Source: Verpa conica
Taxonomy: Eukaryota > Ascomycota > Pezizomycetes > Pezizales > Morchellaceae
Length of the DNA: 64,000 nucleotides
Direction: 5' to 3'
Assembly: GCA_033030425.1 (NCBI GenBank)
Contig: JAUFSD010000002.1
Coordinates: forward strand, 2,170,001 to 2,234,000
Part shown: piece after piece, positions 61,846-64,000 of the stretch
Layout of the letters: each line of letters begins with the position of its first letter
Position numbering within the stretch: the stretch's first letter is position 1
Program-made: the position numbers and the translations under genes
The notes under the pieces: generated by a model
The model's input: the letters and a program-made list of their open reading frames with translations, nothing else
Databases searched by the model: none
What the model was told of the DNA's origin: nothing

Positions 61846-63845
61846 GGTGGTAGTTTGATAATTATTCTATCGGGCTGAATGGATAACAGGATGGGAATGT
61901 AGGTGTGGGGTTATTCTTTGAGGCTGTCTATTGTTGCTGTTGGAGGTGGATGGTGAACGAATGAGTGGGCGAACAAACAAACCAACAACAAGAGAAAGAA
62001 GACCCGGGGGGTAGGGCGACTATCCGCGACGTGGACGTTTGCCGGTGGGGGTTGGCCGCGGGACGAAAACGTGGGGCCGGAAGGGGGGGAGGAGGGGAGG
62101 AGGGGAGGAGGAGGAGGGGAGGAGGAGAGAGGAGAGGGAGGGGGGGCAAAGAGACGAGGGGGGGTCAGATAGCGTAATCGGAAACGTCTATGGGGGGACA
62201 CAGAATTTGTTTTTTCTTTCCTTCTTCTTTCCTTCCTTTTCTTCTTGGAGGCAAGAGGATAAATAAGAATAAAAGAATAAAAGGACACAAAGAGGCCGTA
62301 GGAAGAAAGAAGGAAATTAAGGCGAGATAATATCTATTGATAGGCAAGACAAGGGAGGTGTAGCCAAGTGATAAATACCGGTAGAGCAGCCAGTGCCAGG
62401 CGCCGCGAGGTCTCAGACTCAGTAAGAAGAGTAGTAGATGTGTAGCAAGCCACTCTGCCTAGTACCCTTCAACTCTAGAGCAATGTATGATATGATACAC
62501 TGCCAATGTATGATACCTACTCTCTGTAAATACCGATGCAGGAGGAAGAGAAGGACAGACAGGCGGTGGAAGGCCAGATGATGAACCGTGGATGTCACTT
62601 GAGTGGAAGAAGAGGTGCCTCTCGGGTGATCAGTCAACGAGTGATCAAAATACTCCGACAAAAAGAGGAAGAAGAAGCCCTTCAAGATCTTTAAGAGGCA
62701 CGTCAAAAATAAACAAATAAAAATAAAGATATAGATAAGCTTAAATTAAAAATAAAAATATAAAAAAAAATACCCCACTACCTTTCCAGCACCTCTGAGA
62801 AGATTCTCCCCCCTTCCTCTTCGCTACAGAACCAGGCAGCGGGGAAGGTAGAAAAGTCGAAATAGTATCGCGAGCCCGAGTGAGAACTCCTCCAAGGGGG
62901 GACCAAGGGTGAATGCGGGAAGGGGAGGGAAGAAAATCTGGCGAACCAAAGAGAGAGAGGGGTGTGCGCTGGCCGTCATTGTTCCACAGCACGAACCCAT
63001 GTCGGTCCTGGATCCTGATAACTATCACCACACACTCTCCTCCCCCCCCCTTATCGATTCGTTTACTAGGCTGGAAGTTCCTGCTTGGGGTAGGTAATTG
63101 TATCTACTCTACTTAATTTTCCTCCCCCCCTCCTTAAACAATTTACAAACCCTCCTAGGTTGGTCAGTTGGACTTCGATCAACTCAGGCAACCTTTATCC
63201 ATAATTGTGGGGCCCTGCACGGGTCACGAGAAATAAAAAAAAAACCACCGAAAATCTTTTCTTTTATTCGCCTTCGATGGCAAGTCCCTACCCCTCCCCC
63301 TCCGATCTGGGTTGGATTGGTAATCGATTTATTGGTGTAGGCAAAAATATAGATATTTAATTTATGCACTGCACAAAGCATATTCTAGGTAAAAGGATTC
63401 GTCTTACTAATTAACATCCGCTATAAACACAGTAGGGTATTAAAATTCAAACAGTCTACCAAAAAAGGGAAAGTGTAAGGTGTTAGCTTTCCGGGTAAGA
63501 TATCATGTATCATGCCGGTAGTGATGGGCGGTTCCAGCTTTCAGCTTTCCAGTCTCCCACGATAGATCAACAATACATTGAATAAAAAAAAAAAAACAGA
63601 GCACAACAGGTGGATAACTATATAGATAGGCCTATGTCACAATCATAAGTTATTGATATAGCTTCGCCTGAACGTGGTTAAGTGAGCCATATGCTTATAT
63701 TCCTAGAGCAATTCTTTAATAAAAAAACAACCAATAAATAGTGGCATAAGTTATCATAACATTATACCTTCCTCCGTCTAGGTCAAAATCCAAGTCCAAA
63801 GGCCCAAAATAACCAAAAGCGAAATGAAAACAAATAAAATCAAAA
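61846..63845. other. Promoter/5' leader region of the Q-rich gene and right-edge intergenic
   Basis: Two kilobases. Includes a long G/A-rich tract at 62079-62164 (CT-rich on the coding strand of the minus gene, typical of fungal promoters or leaders). Frames on both strands in this tract are low-complexity artefacts. A 13-A run lies at about 63584-63596. Confidence 0.45.
62079..62164 (+). repeat. Purine (GGA/GAG) tract
   Basis: Nearly pure G/A sequence of repeated GGAGGAGGGGA units, about 240 bp before the start codon of the minus-strand Q-rich gene, where it reads as a CT-rich tract. It may form triplex or G-rich structures. Confidence 0.8.
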
Positions 63846-64000
63846 ATGCCACCACGGCAACCCAAAAAATCCATCTCCAATCATCCAACAACCTCCAGCA
63901 CTGCTCTCAAGGCTGCAAGCCCTCCTGAATGACTTTCCACCGTCCGACCACGTCCTCTATCGTTCAGGTCACCTTGAACCCCCACTTCCTCCCCACCTTG
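63846..64000 (+). CDS. Possible start of a gene running off the right edge
   Basis: The sequence from 63898 reads ALLSRLQALLNDFPPSDHVL, then YRSGHLEPPLPPHL to the edge, which looks coding. The first ATG upstream (63846, MPPRQPKKSISNHP) is in a different frame that ends at 63930. The two would join if the A6 run at 63864-63869 had one base less. A missing exon, an indel or chance are all possible. Function unknown. Confidence 0.3.

Noticed and set aside
57873..61858. Plus-strand frames overlapping the large minus-strand gene (for example 58855-59382 and 61436-61858)
   Set aside because: They mirror codon bias and low-complexity repeats of the minus-strand gene and show no domain or splice structure of their own.
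61911..62347. Pro/Ser-rich frames in the purine tract
   Set aside because: They are translations of a G/A microsatellite and lack any non-repetitive coding character.

Overview
The window is nuclear DNA from a filamentous ascomycete (Pezizomycotina; the class cannot be fixed from the sequence alone). The evidence is short GT-AG introns (about 50-165 nt, many with CTAAC-type branch sites), single-gene transcription units on both strands, and fungal-type families: fungal cystathionine gamma-synthase, Mim2, an AA11-like LPMO and an OTT_1508-type deaminase. I rebuilt the gene models by joining reading frames at splice sites with matching phase, so exon coordinates are given in the entries.

Layout. 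Positions 1-2869 (-) hold an F-box-like/propeller protein that runs off the left edge. From 5974 to 14652 lie SWT1 (-), the exon-junction protein Y14 (+), an OTT_1508-like nucleic-acid deaminase (-), a RidA-family protein (+) and a secreted LPMO (-). The stretch 14653-24450 is AT-rich and gene-poor. It has one P450 gene with a striking promoter repeat array, two facing small Cys-rich ORFs, a 92-bp hairpin element and several tiny retroposed inserts. From 24454 to 35877 come a 1033-aa secreted protein, an alpha/beta hydrolase, GAR1, a ZNF511-like protein and CEF1/CDC5. The segment 36.1-40.7 kb is dynamic: a decayed 2OG-Fe(II) oxygenase, a 1.14-kb foldback element with a TA target site, a GNAT gene with a long intron, and another retroposed insert. 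From 40718 to 56936 are mitochondrial uL22, SPB4, cystathionine gamma-synthase, a conserved mitochondrial-type protein, MIM2, a ZNF207/BuGZ-like protein and a 15-exon malic enzyme. From 57847 to 61845 is a large one-TM, Q-rich protein. A possible new gene starts at the right edge.

How the genes fit together. Most are unrelated housekeeping genes. RNA metabolism is well represented (SWT1, Y14, GAR1, CEF1, SPB4), as are mitochondrial functions (uL22m, MIM2, malic enzyme). There is no operon-like unit or biosynthetic cluster. Several pairs are divergent over short shared promoters, for example uL22m/SPB4 with 199 bp between starts. The most unusual content is non-coding: the tandem CGG-N3-CCG array at the P450, the microscopic retroposon inserts with intact target-site duplications, and the foldback element beside a dying gene.
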